In this document: positions 43,034 through 53,337 of the stretch, piece by piece
How positions within the stretch are numbered: position 1 is the first letter of the stretch
How the letters are laid out: each line of letters begins with the position of its first letter
Source of the DNA: Romanomermis culicivorax
Lineage: Eukaryota > Nematoda > Enoplea > Mermithida > Mermithidae
DNA length: 64,000 nt
Assembly (NCBI GenBank): GCA_963922205.1
Contig: CAWUHX010000228.1
Location: forward strand, 62,001 to 126,000
Direction of reading: 5' to 3'
Program-made: the position numbers and the translations under genes
The notes under the pieces: generated by a model
Database searches by the model: none
What the model was told of the DNA's origin: nothing
Seen by the model: only the letters and a program-made list of their open reading frames with translations

Positions 43034-44490
43034 GAAGAAAGTGAGTGATTCCCAAGTGAGCGGATTCCCAATTGAGCGATTCCCATGTGCGCGATTCCTA
43101 ATTGAGCGAATTCCAAAGTGAGCGAATTCCCAAGTGGGCGATTCCCATGTGAGCGATTCCCAATTGAGCGAATTCCCAAGTGAGCGAATTCCTAAGTGAG
43201 CGATTCCCATATGGCCAATTCCCAACTGAGCGAATTCCCAAGTGAGCGAATTCGCAATCGGGCGATTCCAAATGAGCGATCGAGAATGTAGTAACACTTT
43301 CTTCATATTTTCCTTCTTAACCTTATATATTTCTTTCTATGTATTTTCTTCTTTGTCTTTTGTGTGTATTGTTAATGTTTTCTTTTATGCATGTTTTTGC
43401 GTTTTCATCTTTTGTCTCTGCTTTCTTTTACTTTCGTTTTTCTTTTCATCTACTTTTTTCTTTTTTGCTTATGAAACAACAAATTACGAGTTCTTATTTT
43501 TAATAAGCATAGTCTCCCGTATATTTCTTATGCTATTCGGCACGCTCTATTTTCTACATAATTTTATCCTTTGTGATTTTTCTTCGTTATTTTTTATCTT
43601 AGTTTTTTGCTTTCAATCACTCCTGATTTTTGCTTTTTTGTTCTTTTTTCACATTTTTTTCTTTCTTCCTTGCCGCTTTCTCTATGTTGCTCCTTCTTTC
43701 TTGTCACTGTTTTCATGTTTTCTCTCTTTTTTTAATGCTTTCCGACCTATTTTCACTTATTCTTAATGTCTTCATTTTTGTTTACGTTTCTTTTCTCTTG
43801 ATGTTTTTTTTTGTTTCAGCATTCTTTTGTTTATGTTTTTTATGACGATTTTCACACTTACAACGATGAAAGATTCAAGCATGTCGAACTGTACCAAAAT
43901 TATACAGGAGACTACGGTTGTTTAAAATGACAACTTGTAATGTGTTGTTTCATTAGCAAAAAGGAAAAAAGTAGATGACAAGAAAAACGAAAAGGAAAGA
44001 AAGCAGAGGCATAAAATGAAAACGTTAAAGCATACATAAACGAAAACATTAACAATACACCCAGTAAACGAAAAAAAGAAATACATGCAAAGAAAAATGT
44101 TAGGTAAAGAAGGAAAATATGAAGAAATTGTTATTACATTCTCGATCACTCTATTAGGATCGCCCAATTGGGAATTCGCTCAATTGGGAATCGCTCACAT
44201 GAGAATCGGTGAAATGGGAATTCGCTCAATTGGGAATCGCTCACATGAGAATCGGTCAAATGGGAATTCGCTCAACTGGAAATCGATCACATGGGAATAG
44301 CTCTATTGGGAATTCGCTTACTTGGGAATTCGCTCACTTGAGAATTTCTCACATGGGAATCGCTCAATTGGGAAATCGCTCATTTGGGAATTCGCTCACT
44401 TGGAATTTCGCTCACTTGGGAATCGCTCAGATTGGAATCGCTCACTTGAGAATCGCTCACTTGGGAATCGCTCACTTTGGAATAGACCAG
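43034..44490. repeat. 1.45 kb palindromic element with opposed minisatellite ends (GCGATTCCCAATTGA units)
   Basis: Left end 43034-43285 holds about 14 units of GAGCGATTCCCAA(G/T)TGA or GAGCGAATTCCCAAGTGA. Right end 44155-44485 holds about 18 complementary units (TTGGGAATTCGCTCACTTGG type). Inside, a T-rich arm (43290-43860) faces an A-rich arm (43930-44150) with matching sequence, e.g. the CGATCGAGAATGTA and TACATTCTCGATC blocks. The apparent open frames are translations of these repeats. Confidence 0.85.
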
Positions 44491-44904
44491 ATGTACAACC
44501 AGAACTGGATGGTGCCCCTATGAGTACATTTTATTCCTTCTTATTATTCCACACAATTTTTACATGGATGCGCGCATTTTGATTATTTTTCGCATAATTA
44601 CTACTGAACGGGCATAATCATGACCTACATAAAATTAGGATGTTTCTGTTTTGAAGTTTGGTATTGAAGCAAAAAACATAAAGTTCTCAATCCTATTATA
44701 CACTAACCATCATCAAGTGTTATTATAATTACCAATTATATGATTATCATTATCAATAAATTATCAGTAAAATATAAAAAATTGTCACTAGAGTTCCATG
44801 TAGTAAATGCTAAAATTTTTTATTTTTTGTATTTATACATGCTACGCAGCACCAACTGATGAACAAAATGTCACACAATTCCTGACTACTGTATAACCTA
44901 TCCA

Positions 44905-45600
44905 GAAGGCGACAATTTTGTGTACATATTTGTAGATCCTACAGTATACCCCATAACACTTAATAGCACAATACTCACAGTAACCCACATCCCCGCCAAG
45001 CAGGCTAAAGTCCAATCAAGAAGTGCAGTCGCCGAGTGTCCCCGATTGTCGAAAACAAAAGTCGTATGATTTTTTCACTTCTGGATTGAGCTATCTGCAA
45101 ACCGATGTTCCATTTCATAGAGTCACCGACCGATGCCTACCGACATCGACTGTCGCTGATTGCGGAAAACAAAAGCCCTACGATTTTTCACTTTTGAATA
45201 GGGCTTAAGACAAAGTGTCAATTTTGAAAAAATTGTGCTTGTAGATCCTACAGTGATTTGTATTCCTGCCAAAATACAAAGTTACTGTAATCAGCAATCG
45301 TGTCAAATTACTACAAGTATACTGCGTCAACTTTATATGTACTTGCAAATCCTATAGTATACCTGACATGCATGATTATACAATGATTAGAGTAATCTAC
45401 ATTCCCGCCAAATTGCAATAAGCAGGCTAACAGAAAGTGTCAATTTTGAAAACGTTGTACTCGCATAACACAACAGTATACCCAATTACATATTAATTGA
45501 CGATTACCCAATACCTACAGTAACCCGCATTCCGGCTGAATTTTTATAAGCAGGCTAATGGAAAATGTCAATTTTGAAAATGTTGTACTTGTGGATCACG
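44905..45600. repeat. Diverged tandem repeat, unit about 110-125 bp, with an inserted element
   Basis: Units share GTGTCAATTTTGAAAA(C/T)GTTGTACTTG(T/C), then A(T)CCTACAGTATACC, then CAGTAACCCGCATTCC(C/G)GCC and AAGCAGGCTAA. Units can be seen near 44905, 45215, 45330, 45432 and 45555. A separate CGACTGTCGC-type element lies at about 45010-45208 within it. Confidence 0.65.
45010..45208. repeat. CGACTGTCGCTGATTG-type MITE, copy 1
   Basis: It contains GCAGTCGCCGAGTGTCCCC near the left and CGACTGTCGCTGATTGCGG near the right, both followed by AAAACAAAAG(T/C)C(G/C)TA(T/C)GATTTTT, and ends GAATAGGGCTTAA. It resembles 48027-48296. Confidence 0.5.
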
Positions 45601-45788
45601 TGTCTCAGAGTTCCACGGGTTACTGTGGTCTTCAGAAGCTCATGTTTTACTATTAGCGCACATAATAAACTTACGCGATTCATGTTGAAGGTTTTGTGTA
45701 TGAAAATTTAGGTATTTTCCACTGTCAGCTCTGAAATTACATCAACAAAAATCTGCATTAGCACAAATATCATTGTAACTGCAATCAC

Positions 45789-45905
45789 CTTTGATGTTCG
45801 TGCATGAACCCGAGTGTATGCATCATTTCGTGCATAGCACCCGAAAGTCCGCAGCCCTCGGCTAATGTCAACGTCTGTACCTTCGTTCTGTTGCCCAGGG
45901 GCGAC
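45789..45905 (-). CDS. Astacin-family zinc metalloprotease, zinc-binding exon
   Basis: On the minus strand, acceptor GTGGATGTAG and donor CATCAAAG|GTGATT give 117 bases, phase 2-2. The frame ends G-C-G-L-S-G-A-M-HEMMHTLGFMHEHQR, matching the astacin signature HExxHxxGFxHE with the three zinc-binding His and the catalytic Glu all present. The preceding Q-T-L-T-L-A-E-G-C resembles the strand and conserved Cys just before the helix in astacins. The Met-turn (MHY) exon was not found downstream (plus-strand left). Confidence 0.9.
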
Positions 45906-46114
45906 CTACATCCACTTAAAAATAAAAACTGTAAAAACACGCATTGAATACAGTGAAGGAAATTTTGGAATATTGGGTGTACAGGAGATGGATTAGAACT
46001 GCTGTGGAAAAAATGTTACTTGGTTAACTCCACTGCCTTTTTGACGAGAATCCTACATCGACTCCTGAAGGAAACACGATGCTCAAAGTGACTGAAGTCC
46101 AAGTATAAGGTTAA

Positions 46115-46417
46115 AGACCCTGTCATACTTCACCGCGCGGTACCGTGGGGTACCGCGCGGCGTCGCGCGGTACCGCCTTTGAAGTATGAATAGGTTTTTG
46201 TAATTTTTGTGGCGCCGCGCGGCGCCCCATCAGGTTTCAAATAAACCAATACACATTTTTTGAGAAGAGCAAAATTCAAAAGTAAAAAAGCGGCGAAGTA
46301 TGACAGGCCACCGCGCGGCGCCGCGCGGCGCCGCCTGTTAGTATGAATAGGACAACCGGCACCGCGCGGAGGCGCGCGGTGCCGCGCGGTACCGCGCGGC
46401 GAAGTGTGACAGGGCCT
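46115..46417. repeat. GC-rich palindromic MITE (CCGCGCGG units), AGRCCCTGTCAYACTTC ends
   Basis: It starts AGACCCTGTCATACTTCACC and ends GGCGAAGTGTGACAGGGCCT. CCGCGCGG, GGTACCGCGCGG and GGCGCCGCGCGG motifs recur at both ends and at 46300-46335. The central AT-rich part contains GTATGAATAGGTTTTTGTAA. A second copy lies at 60011-60696. It lies in an intron of the astacin gene. CG-dense DNA is unusual in this AT-rich window. Confidence 0.85.
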
Positions 46418-46901
46418 CAACTTTCGAATCAGCATATAAAGCAGGCGTTCTACCAACACACTGAGCTACTCACTGGTTATGTGACATGGTAGCCATAACA
46501 AATCAAATTTCAGCCCATGTGGCATGCAACAAATCACATTTGATATCACATTTTCGGGGTACAATTTGATTAGCCATGACTGTCATGGCTATTAGGTGTA
46601 GCTAAATCCCAAGCCCTGTTAATCGAGCATCACCGAAAAAAAGCCCAGTGAGTACAATCGAAAATAGTGATGCATGTGCATTGTGCACGTGAATAGTGGT
46701 TCAATATCTCACCTCCCTGATTTTACATGCACGTAATTTGTATCTTCGGGTCTCTTTTTGATAAAATGTACGCATTTGAGATGCTTGTTGAACTGGAGAA
46801 CAGCTAGTGCGAATAAACGTTGTCGACGTTTGGGCATACCTGCATTTAAATTTTTGGATTCTGGGTTCCACACATATATTTACGACAATCACAAGGCATA
46901 C

Positions 46902-46960
46902 TTGGATCGATAAAGTAAGGGACAACTTTATCCCAGAGGACCGTTCCTTCACTAATGCTC
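46902..46960 (-). CDS. Astacin gene, exon with start of the catalytic domain
   Basis: On the minus strand after acceptor CGCTCTAG the frame reads G-T-V-L-W-D-K-V-V-P-Y-F-I-D-P, matching the W-x(n)-VPY-x-I-D start of mature astacins. The donor is either CCAA|GTATGC (46902 boundary) or TTGTC|GTAAAT (46884 boundary); the frame meets a stop soon after. The phase does not fit the zinc exon directly, so at least one exon is missing between them, as expected from the usual length of the domain (about 50 more residues). Confidence 0.65.
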
Positions 46961-47026
46961 CTAGAGCGTCCACCATCAGGCGTCAGAATAATATATAGAA
47001 AAAAAACATGTTTTTGAATTAATCAC

Positions 47027-47107
47027 TGATCAAATCGGAAACAGCAAATGGATGCATACCGGAATCTTCGACATCATCGTCAGTAACGTTCAGAGCAATA
47101 GCGGGTA
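47027..47107 (-). CDS. Astacin gene, pro-region exon (putative)
   Basis: Acceptor TTCTTTTTAG, then P-A-I-A-L-N-V-T-D-D-D-V-E-D-S-G. The exon ends at GATCA|GTGATT (81 bases) or at TTCCG|GTATGC (47060 boundary, 48 bases); both keep phase 1-1. It is acidic, as expected for a propeptide. It joins exon 1 in phase. Confidence 0.6.
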
Positions 47108-47158
47108 CTAAAAAGAATATACACGAAAAATTGACGTAAATGTAAGATGCATTCTTAC

Positions 47159-47222
47159 GGGCAATGGTGCAGCAGAAATTAGTGGCATTGATGAAAAGTA
47201 TCGCAATAGCCAAACGGCTCAT
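47159..47222 (-). CDS. Astacin gene, first exon with signal peptide (putative)
   Basis: ATG at 47222-47220 starts M-S-R-L-A-I-A-I-L-F-I-N-A-T, a basic residue followed by a hydrophobic stretch, typical of a signal peptide. Donor TTGCCC|GTAAGA; 64 bases, phase 1. It is followed by a 51-base intron with a good TTCTTTTTAG acceptor. The secreted start fits a zymogen protease on the same strand just downstream. Confidence 0.65.
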
Positions 47223-48026
47223 TGTTAATGTATAATGGTCACAAAAGCAGGCTATAGAAAGAACTTAAATGCACAAAAGTAATAGTGACAGGGGTACCTA
47301 GAACTAGACTATCAGAAAATGAAAATTCGTTCTAAATGATAGAATTTGGGCAATCAGGCTAATATTCCTAATGCGTAGATTTGTGGTTAGCATAGGAAAG
47401 CATAATAACATGTGCTTTCTCAATGTTATATATCATTTTTGGTGCTCAATCAGAATAATAAACAAAAAGCACGCTTTGACCAGTATAGTAGCGTCCATTG
47501 CGAATGAAGCAGAAACCTAAGTTGCAGTGAATATGTATGGGCTTTTGTCCTCGACCGAAATTTAATATTCATCATGGTGATTAGTGTTCATAAACGTTGG
47601 AATATGTAAATTATTGGAGGTCGCAATTTAGTACGGTTGGAAAAATGCAGGATACGATTTACAAATTTGAAGCTGATTTTGATCCACTCAAAATGTTAGT
47701 TGGTGAATGCGAAAAATCCTATTTTAAAATATTCTTGTGCTCAGGCCCACAAAAGTCCCCAAATATAAGCAATGCAAATGAGCCATTGGGAAACGTCTGT
47801 ATACTATATGGTTCCTGATTTGAAATGACGACCAATAACGTTTTTTAAAAACTGTTTTTTTGTGTTTTGTAATTTTTTCATATTTTGTGGTGTTTTTTAT
47901 TTTTTAAACCTTTTAAGCCATCTTGAATTTTCTGTAAGACAAGGATTTAGCCGCTTCACAAGTTTTTTGTAAGCATTGAGATCAATGCACGTCAACCTTT
48001 ACCCTGAATTTCAGCCTAAAAGTATA
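47223..48026. other. Upstream of astacin start, nothing firm recognised
   Basis: AT-rich; it would contain the promoter of the minus-strand protease gene. The 73-codon plus frame at 47597-47818 is not recognisable. Confidence 0.4.
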
Positions 48027-48296
48027 AAGCCCTATTCAGCAGCAAAATTGCCAACTGTCGCCGATTTCTAGGATTTATTCAGTGACAATCAGCAATTTTT
48101 AGTTTGGAACTGGCCACATCAGCAACGGTCGCTGACGATTGCTGACAATCGGCGACTGTCGGTGACAAAAAAAATCGGGAACAATCGCCAATAAAATTCC
48201 CACAGAATGATTGACACTTGGCAACGGTCAGTGACAATCAGTCACAATCGGCAACTGTCAGCGACAAAAATCCTCAGATTTTTCCAATGGGGGCTT
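48027..48296. repeat. CGACTGTCGC-type MITE, copy 2
   Basis: It begins AAAGCCCTATTCAGCAGC and ends GGGGGCTTAAAC, roughly inverted ends. It is filled with CAATCGGCGACTGTCGGTGACAA-like motifs in both orientations (48055-48265). It is non-coding. Confidence 0.6.
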
Positions 48297-49762
48297 AAAC
48301 CCATTAGTTCGATTTTTCGTATTTTCTATGGTGATGTGAAACACGTTGAAGCCACAATCATACCTCCAACACACCCTATATTGCCCCAAAAGCTATAACG
48401 AATTTTTTATAGAACTTCATGCTCGCCCAAACTTTCTACACCTCTTGTTTGCCTCACACAGCATGATAGAATTGGTTGATTCTGTTTTTCAACTCAGCTA
48501 TCCATGTCAGAAGAATAGCTTATTAAAATAGTCATTTTTTAGGTTACGATTATTTTTCGATCCATTTTTTGGACTTCTTAGACAAAAATTTAAATTTTTT
48601 TCCTCCAATGACTACACCAGCTGTAAATTTTTGGAAACTGACAATCGCACTCATGAAACCCTGCTGACCACTCCCTAATGATCTTCGAATACATTGAAAA
48701 GTAGCCGTTTTCCGATATCGGTGCTTGCAACCGATCCTGTCGGATTCAAATCAAAATACACAAATTCGATGATAAATAAATTTCGGCAGAGCCGATTCTC
48801 ATTTGGCATCGTTGGCAACATGAATGACCATCTTAGTCGGTCGGTGGAGTGAGACTGGAGACCACTTGCCGATTAGACTATTCTTTAAGAGAAAGCATTA
48901 TGATGGCCATTCGAGGAAGTGATCCGATTGACCGCTGGTCACTTCTGGCAGACTTTGGTTTCATTTTCATCACTAGATTTAGACGATAGAGTCGGACATT
49001 TCTGGACCGATAATTATTTAGAAACCGAGTGATTCCCAACTCAGATAATCTGCAGCTGTGCAAACGGGTGTATGCCAATTACCAGAATGTCTCTTTTCTC
49101 CGCTTGTCCCGATTTCCCGAAAATGTCTAATTCTCTGAAAATAGACGAATGGTATTTATTTTTCCTAAAAACAACGTAAATTGTAAGTTCTCTCGGTTCA
49201 AAAAAAAATTTCGCGAAACTTCGAATAAAGTTCGCACCGTAACAGTAATTATACTCCATTCATTTTGAAATGGTCGATGCAGCGGTCGGAATTTCGTCAA
49301 TCGCAGCCTTACTAGAAATCAGGAAATCAATTTCGATAATCTTAGAATGATTGAAAAGAGTGATCATCAAGAACTCTGTATCATAAAGGAAAAATTTATC
49401 AAATAGAGTCAAAGAGCCTTCCATAATTTTGTATAGAAGTTTGACTGCGACCCCGCCGCATCGATCATTTCCGAATAAATAGAGTGTAGTGTATATGTCG
49501 TTGAAATTTAAATGACGGTCAAAAAATAAATTACTAAGATCGTGTTAACTTTGTTACTCAATGGAAGACTATTGTCAAACGATATTTATTCTCATGAAGC
49601 ATTGGAAATCTCAATTAACTGACATATCAAGGTGTGGCTAATTCCACTCATTTTTATTTTAATGAAATTTTCTTAGTGCAGTGAACATAAAATTATTGAT
49701 TTTCCTCATACTCTTCCTTCACTTATTTAACACAATTATTTCCGGACTGAAAATCCTAACAG
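48297..49762. other. Intergenic stretch, nothing recognised
   Basis: AT-rich with short open frames lacking known motifs. No RNA gene was seen. It ends at the LTR element. Confidence 0.4.
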
Positions 49763-50664
49763 TGTAACGTACCTGCTAAAGCAGTACTGTAAAGATGTAG
49801 CATACTGTATGTGATAGACATTTATAAGATATTATTTTATTTTCGCATTTTATCATCTCAAGGGTGTCTGGGATTCACACCCAAACATTCCTATAAAATT
49901 ACATGAAATACTTTATTTTGATCCATTCACACCCCGGTAGCCCAATTAAGATGCCCCAATTAATTTGCACAAACGGCATCTGGTCCCCTAGAACCTACAC
50001 TAAACTACACATTCCACGGCTACCGTAATCCTCCGTAAAAATCGTAAACAACACCTGCACACAGTAAAATACGTAAAAGCCCCGCCAGACACTAGTCTCA
50101 AGTGTAACGGTAGCGACGGCCCCACAAAACATGTGTATTCAGAAAAACAGATACAGGAAGCATGCACAGAAGCAGAGAGGTGTGGCTAAGCTCACCGTAG
50201 GAAGCAAGCAATACACAAAAAGCATACCCTACTAGAAAAGCATTAAAGGGCCTGACTAAGTAAGCATGGAAAGTGAAGCAGGAAGCGAGGATTGGGGGAA
50301 GAAGATGGACAGAAGCACGACCTCCCGCGATGTCCAGGGAGTGGCCAAAAACGTCGTATAAAAAGAGAAGCAAAGCGTGATTTTATTGGTTATTGGATTA
50401 TTGAATTCATCGTTTTTTTTAAACCGCGCTCACCCCCATCTTTATATTTGCAAGCGGCAATTTTTACGAAAGCATTTAAACCGAGGCCGGTTCGTGTATT
50501 TTAAACCCAAACCGCGTTTTTGTATTGTTGTCGACGTCTCCACGCAGCCGTCGATTAGTATCGTATCGCCCCGTATGTGACTCACCTGTCTCCCCCACGC
50601 TGTTTCATTGCCGTAACGTCCATTGGTTAGGGTAAAATGCTTCACACAAAATCTGGACGTTACA
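49763..50664 (+). repeat. 5' long terminal repeat
   Basis: 902 bp, TGTAAC...GTTACA, the short inverted ends typical of LTRs. TATAAAAAG at 50357-50365 is a likely TATA box. The long antisense open frame (50373-50098) is also present in the other LTR because the repeats are similar; it is not evidence of a gene. Confidence 0.95.
50357..50365 (+). promoter_or_regulatory. TATA box candidate in the 5' LTR
   Basis: TATAAAAAG, conserved in the 3' LTR at 58648-58656. It probably sets the start of the genomic RNA about 25-30 bases downstream. Confidence 0.55.
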
Positions 50665-50669
50665 TATTT

Positions 50670-50685
50670 TGGTGACCATACCATA
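50670..50685 (+). other. Primer-binding-site candidate
   Basis: Five bases after the 5' LTR the sequence reads TGGTGACCATACC. TGG would pair with the CCA end of a host tRNA, as in other LTR elements; the tRNA is not identified. Confidence 0.55.
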
Positions 50686-50999
50686 CCATTAACCACTGGA
50701 ACTCCCTGCCCCCAAATAGGTGTACTCTTATCTGGGCATTTAGAAGCATTAGATAATACAGTAGTAATCATTTCCTACAGTGAGACAGTATTCGTAGAAA
50801 GCAAACTGGAAATCCCCTCCAATGGAACATTAAGCGATACATTTAAACGAATAGAGTGTGAAGCAAAAATTGAAGCATTTAAGCAGAAATCCCAGCGTAA
50901 ACCAAGAATGACCCACCAAATGCAAGATCATTTAGGAGAAATCGTTAGAGAGCAGATAACAATTTATTTTCTGAACATTTTCGTACTCTACGCACACAA

Positions 51000-52160
51000 T
51001 TGAATCAGAATACAGTAAACCCTACCCTCACTGACAATCTAAGAACAGCAAACATTCGTAATAACATGGCAAACAATTCTTATGCAAAACCTACAGTATT
51101 CACGGGTGGCGTGAATCAACATTTTGGTGAATGGAATAAAAAATTAGAACAATTCATGGCATTCCAAGGCATGAAAAATACAGACGTACAGTTAAAGTTG
51201 GCATGTTTAGAGATTAATTTAGGAGGAGCCGCGTTAGCAAAATTCAAAAGTCTAGCCAATTCCGAAAACCCTCCCCACACATACGAACAGTATAAAATAG
51301 CATTACATGCCTTTTTCTCAAACAATCGAGATAATGAGCTACACCAACAATTTTTACGCGAGAGAAAACAAAAGCGATCAGAAACAGTAACTGAATTCTT
51401 GTTTGATCTAGAACACCTCCCAACCCTTGCCTACCCTAACTTTAACACAGACGCACGAGAAATGATCATAAAACCCCTCTTTGTAGAAGGCATGCAAAAC
51501 GAAATCAGGGAAGCAATTAAGTATAGACGGTTCGCAACTCTAAAAGAAATGTCAGATGAAGCAGCTTACATTGAACAGCAAATCCTTAGAAATGAGTTAA
51601 AATCTAACGCCCTTCCCTTTATACCCCCAAAACCAGAACCCATCTTTTTCCTAACCAAAAACACAGACCAACAGGATCTTTTGCATCAGTTAGAACAACA
51701 AGTAAAAGATTTACAGTTGCAGATCAAACAAAAACCCCAACCCCCACAACAGAGTAGCTACAACAATTTCAGTAACAACACTTTCAGCAGGAATAATGCT
51801 TACAGGAACAATACCACCCCTAGGCAACCCACATGCTTCCAGTGTGGACAAATTGGACACGTAGCTCGTAATTGTAAATCAGTAGGCACCCAAAAATCAT
51901 GTGAAGTCTGTTTTCGTAATAATCACAGTATGCGTGATTGTAAAAGCCGATGCATCCACTGTTCCCAAACAGGACATAGATCTGATAACTGCCTTTCCAA
52001 ACCCTACTCAAATTTTCAATGTTTTATATGCAAGCAGAGAGGTCATACAAGTAGGTACTGTCCAAATCAACAGAGTCGTAATATTCAAAATTTCATTGAG
52101 TACAGGCAACCCCAACCCCTCATGGACATTGATGATTATGCCCACTACCCACTGCCGTAG
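51000..52160 (+). CDS. gag: gag-like polyprotein with four CCHC zinc knuckles
   Basis: A 386-codon open frame; the first ATG is at 51066, and the frame opens at 51000. Residues about 40-200 resemble a retrotransposon capsid (F-x-G-G-V-N-Q-H-F-G-E-W start, a Y-E-Q-Y-K-I-A-L-H-A-F-F motif, then a helix-rich region). This is followed by a Gln/Asn-rich linker. Four knuckles of the form C-x2-C-x4-H-x4-C begin at residues 279, 301, about 319 and about 341; most Gypsy gags have one to three. The protein binds genomic RNA and forms the particle. It appears intact. A separate frame at 50623-51003 overlaps its start and could be a frameshifted N-terminal extension. Confidence 0.9.
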   Translation: MNQNTVNPTLTDNLRTANIRNNMANNSYAKPTVFTGGVNQHFGEWNKKLEQFMAFQGMKNTDVQLKLACLEINLGGAALAKFKSLANSENPPHTYEQYKIALHAFFSNNRDNELHQQFLRERKQKRSETVTEFLFDLEHLPTLAYPNFNTDAREMIIKPLFVEGMQNEIREAIKYRRFATLKEMSDEAAYIEQQILRNELKSNALPFIPPKPEPIFFLTKNTDQQDLLHQLEQQVKDLQLQIKQKPQPPQQSSYNNFSNNTFSRNNAYRNNTTPRQPTCFQCGQIGHVARNCKSVGTQKSCEVCFRNNHSMRDCKSRCIHCSQTGHRSDNCLSKPYSNFQCFICKQRGHTSRYCPNQQSRNIQNFIEYRQPQPLMDIDDYAHYPLP

Positions 52161-52580
52161 TGACAAATACGTCCTCGACCTGGACGTACCCGATTGGTGC
52201 GCCATGTCACCATCCCCCATGCCCAAAGCCGCCAAAACCGAAAAATCGCCGCCCACCATACCCGCAGACTACAAGATCCCCTGAAAACAAGACACCAAGT
52301 CGCCCACCGCCCCGGAAACACCCTCCAAACCTGGCCGCAACTTATTGTCCCTTTTACATGGCCTCACCCCCGAACCCTACCAATTCCGCCCCCGCCAAAC
52401 ACTGCTACCGACCCCCACAAGTAAGCAAATCCAAACCCCATCCCATGACTCAACTTCTAAAATTTTACAGACCCTTCAGATTGCAAACCGGCCACCCCCT
52501 CAGCCCAAAAACGAAACACACCAAAAGCCGCCACGCCAAACCGGCAAGAACGAAAGTATACACTGCCCTGCCGGCTCCAC
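52161..52580 (+). other. Proline/Lys-rich coding-like linker between gag and env-like region
   Basis: Open in more than one frame and very rich in Pro, Lys, Thr and His codons with few Gs. It may be the N-terminal leader of the env-like protein or a gag-env connecting segment. No motif was recognised. Confidence 0.4.
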
Positions 52581-53337
52581 TAAAACACTATATTGGCCGT
52601 TGTATTGTATATTTTTATGCATAATAATCCCCACATGGTGTAGTGCCCAATTTCAGATGTGTGGAACTTCATTGAGCGGTCATTCAATCAGCATACCAAA
52701 ACTTGTATCATGCATGCCCCCTTCTACAGTAGACAAACCAGTACAGACATTCGGAAAAATCTATATCCCCTCCACTAAACCTCACATTACAGATGCCTAC
52801 AAATGCAGTGTTCGCAAACGCAAAATTTGTACTAATACAGGATTTTTTGGCTCAAAAGGTATTGTCTTCGACCAAACGGAAATGCAAAATCTAACCCCGC
52901 ATGTTTGTAAGGCAATCGTTATAAACAAAGAACACAACGGTCAAAAATTATACGAAACTCAACCAGGATTTTGGTCAACAAACAACTCCCTAAGCGTAGA
53001 ATACACATGGTGTTGTACAGACCACTGTACTTCGGTCACTAACGTCATCATAGAAATAGGACAAATAGCATCTTGGAATGGAAAATCTATGACAGGTACA
53101 TTAGGTGACCTAGGGTCATGCAAACCAACATCAGGCCATTGTGTAACAACTGATGGGTCCAATATCTGGAATGAAACAGTATTCGAAAACCAATGCCCTT
53201 TTGAATACAAAAATACACATCCCATAAAACTGACGCAAACCCACATGATAAGAAGAGCTACAAGGTGCATTCTCCGTCAAAAACACACTCTTTTCGAACC
53301 CCAACTGCTCAGAGATCCAAGACAGTGTCCTAACTGA
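52345..53337 (+). CDS. Envelope-like glycoprotein, ectodomain portion (interrupted)
   Basis: A 330-codon frame without an ATG at its start. Residues about 82-98 are strongly hydrophobic and end in W-C-S-A, like a signal peptide. The following 230 residues are Cys-rich (at least 14 Cys), with T-S-V-T-N-V, N-x-S/T sites and a C-T-N-T-G-F-F-G-S-K block, as expected for a folded secreted ectodomain. I believe it is a viral-type fusion glycoprotein; resemblance to mononegavirus-like (chuvirus or rhabdovirus) class III proteins is an impression only. The frame breaks at 53337, and coding-like sequence goes on in other frames to the anchor at about 54230-54298. Its position before pol is abnormal. 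Confidence 0.7.
   Translation: MSLLHGLTPEPYQFRPRQTLLPTPTSKQIQTPSHDSTSKILQTLQIANRPPPQPKNETHQKPPRQTGKNESIHCPAGSTKTLYWPLYCIFLCIIIPTWCSAQFQMCGTSLSGHSISIPKLVSCMPPSTVDKPVQTFGKIYIPSTKPHITDAYKCSVRKRKICTNTGFFGSKGIVFDQTEMQNLTPHVCKAIVINKEHNGQKLYETQPGFWSTNNSLSVEYTWCCTDHCTSVTNVIIEIGQIASWNGKSMTGTLGDLGSCKPTSGHCVTTDGSNIWNETVFENQCPFEYKNTHPIKLTQTHMIRRATRCILRQKHTLFEPQLLRDPRQCPN

Noticed and set aside
43034-43285. Regular repeats resembling a CRISPR array
   Set aside because: Units are adjacent without unique spacers, and the DNA is clearly eukaryotic.
43242-43845. Phe/Ser-rich 174-codon frame and overlapping frame
   Set aside because: Translations of a T-rich arm of a palindromic repeat, with no conserved motif.
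43034-44523. Frames reading G-N-R-S-H and similar repeats
   Set aside because: Translations of the minisatellite units on either strand.
47597-47818. 73-codon plus frame upstream of the astacin gene
   Set aside because: No recognisable domain, no splice-site context and ordinary AT-rich composition.
50098-50373. 91-codon antisense frame in the 5' LTR, also kept in the 3' LTR (58389-58664)
   Set aside because: Its conservation follows from LTR identity; no domain is recognisable, and LTR elements rarely use such a gene.
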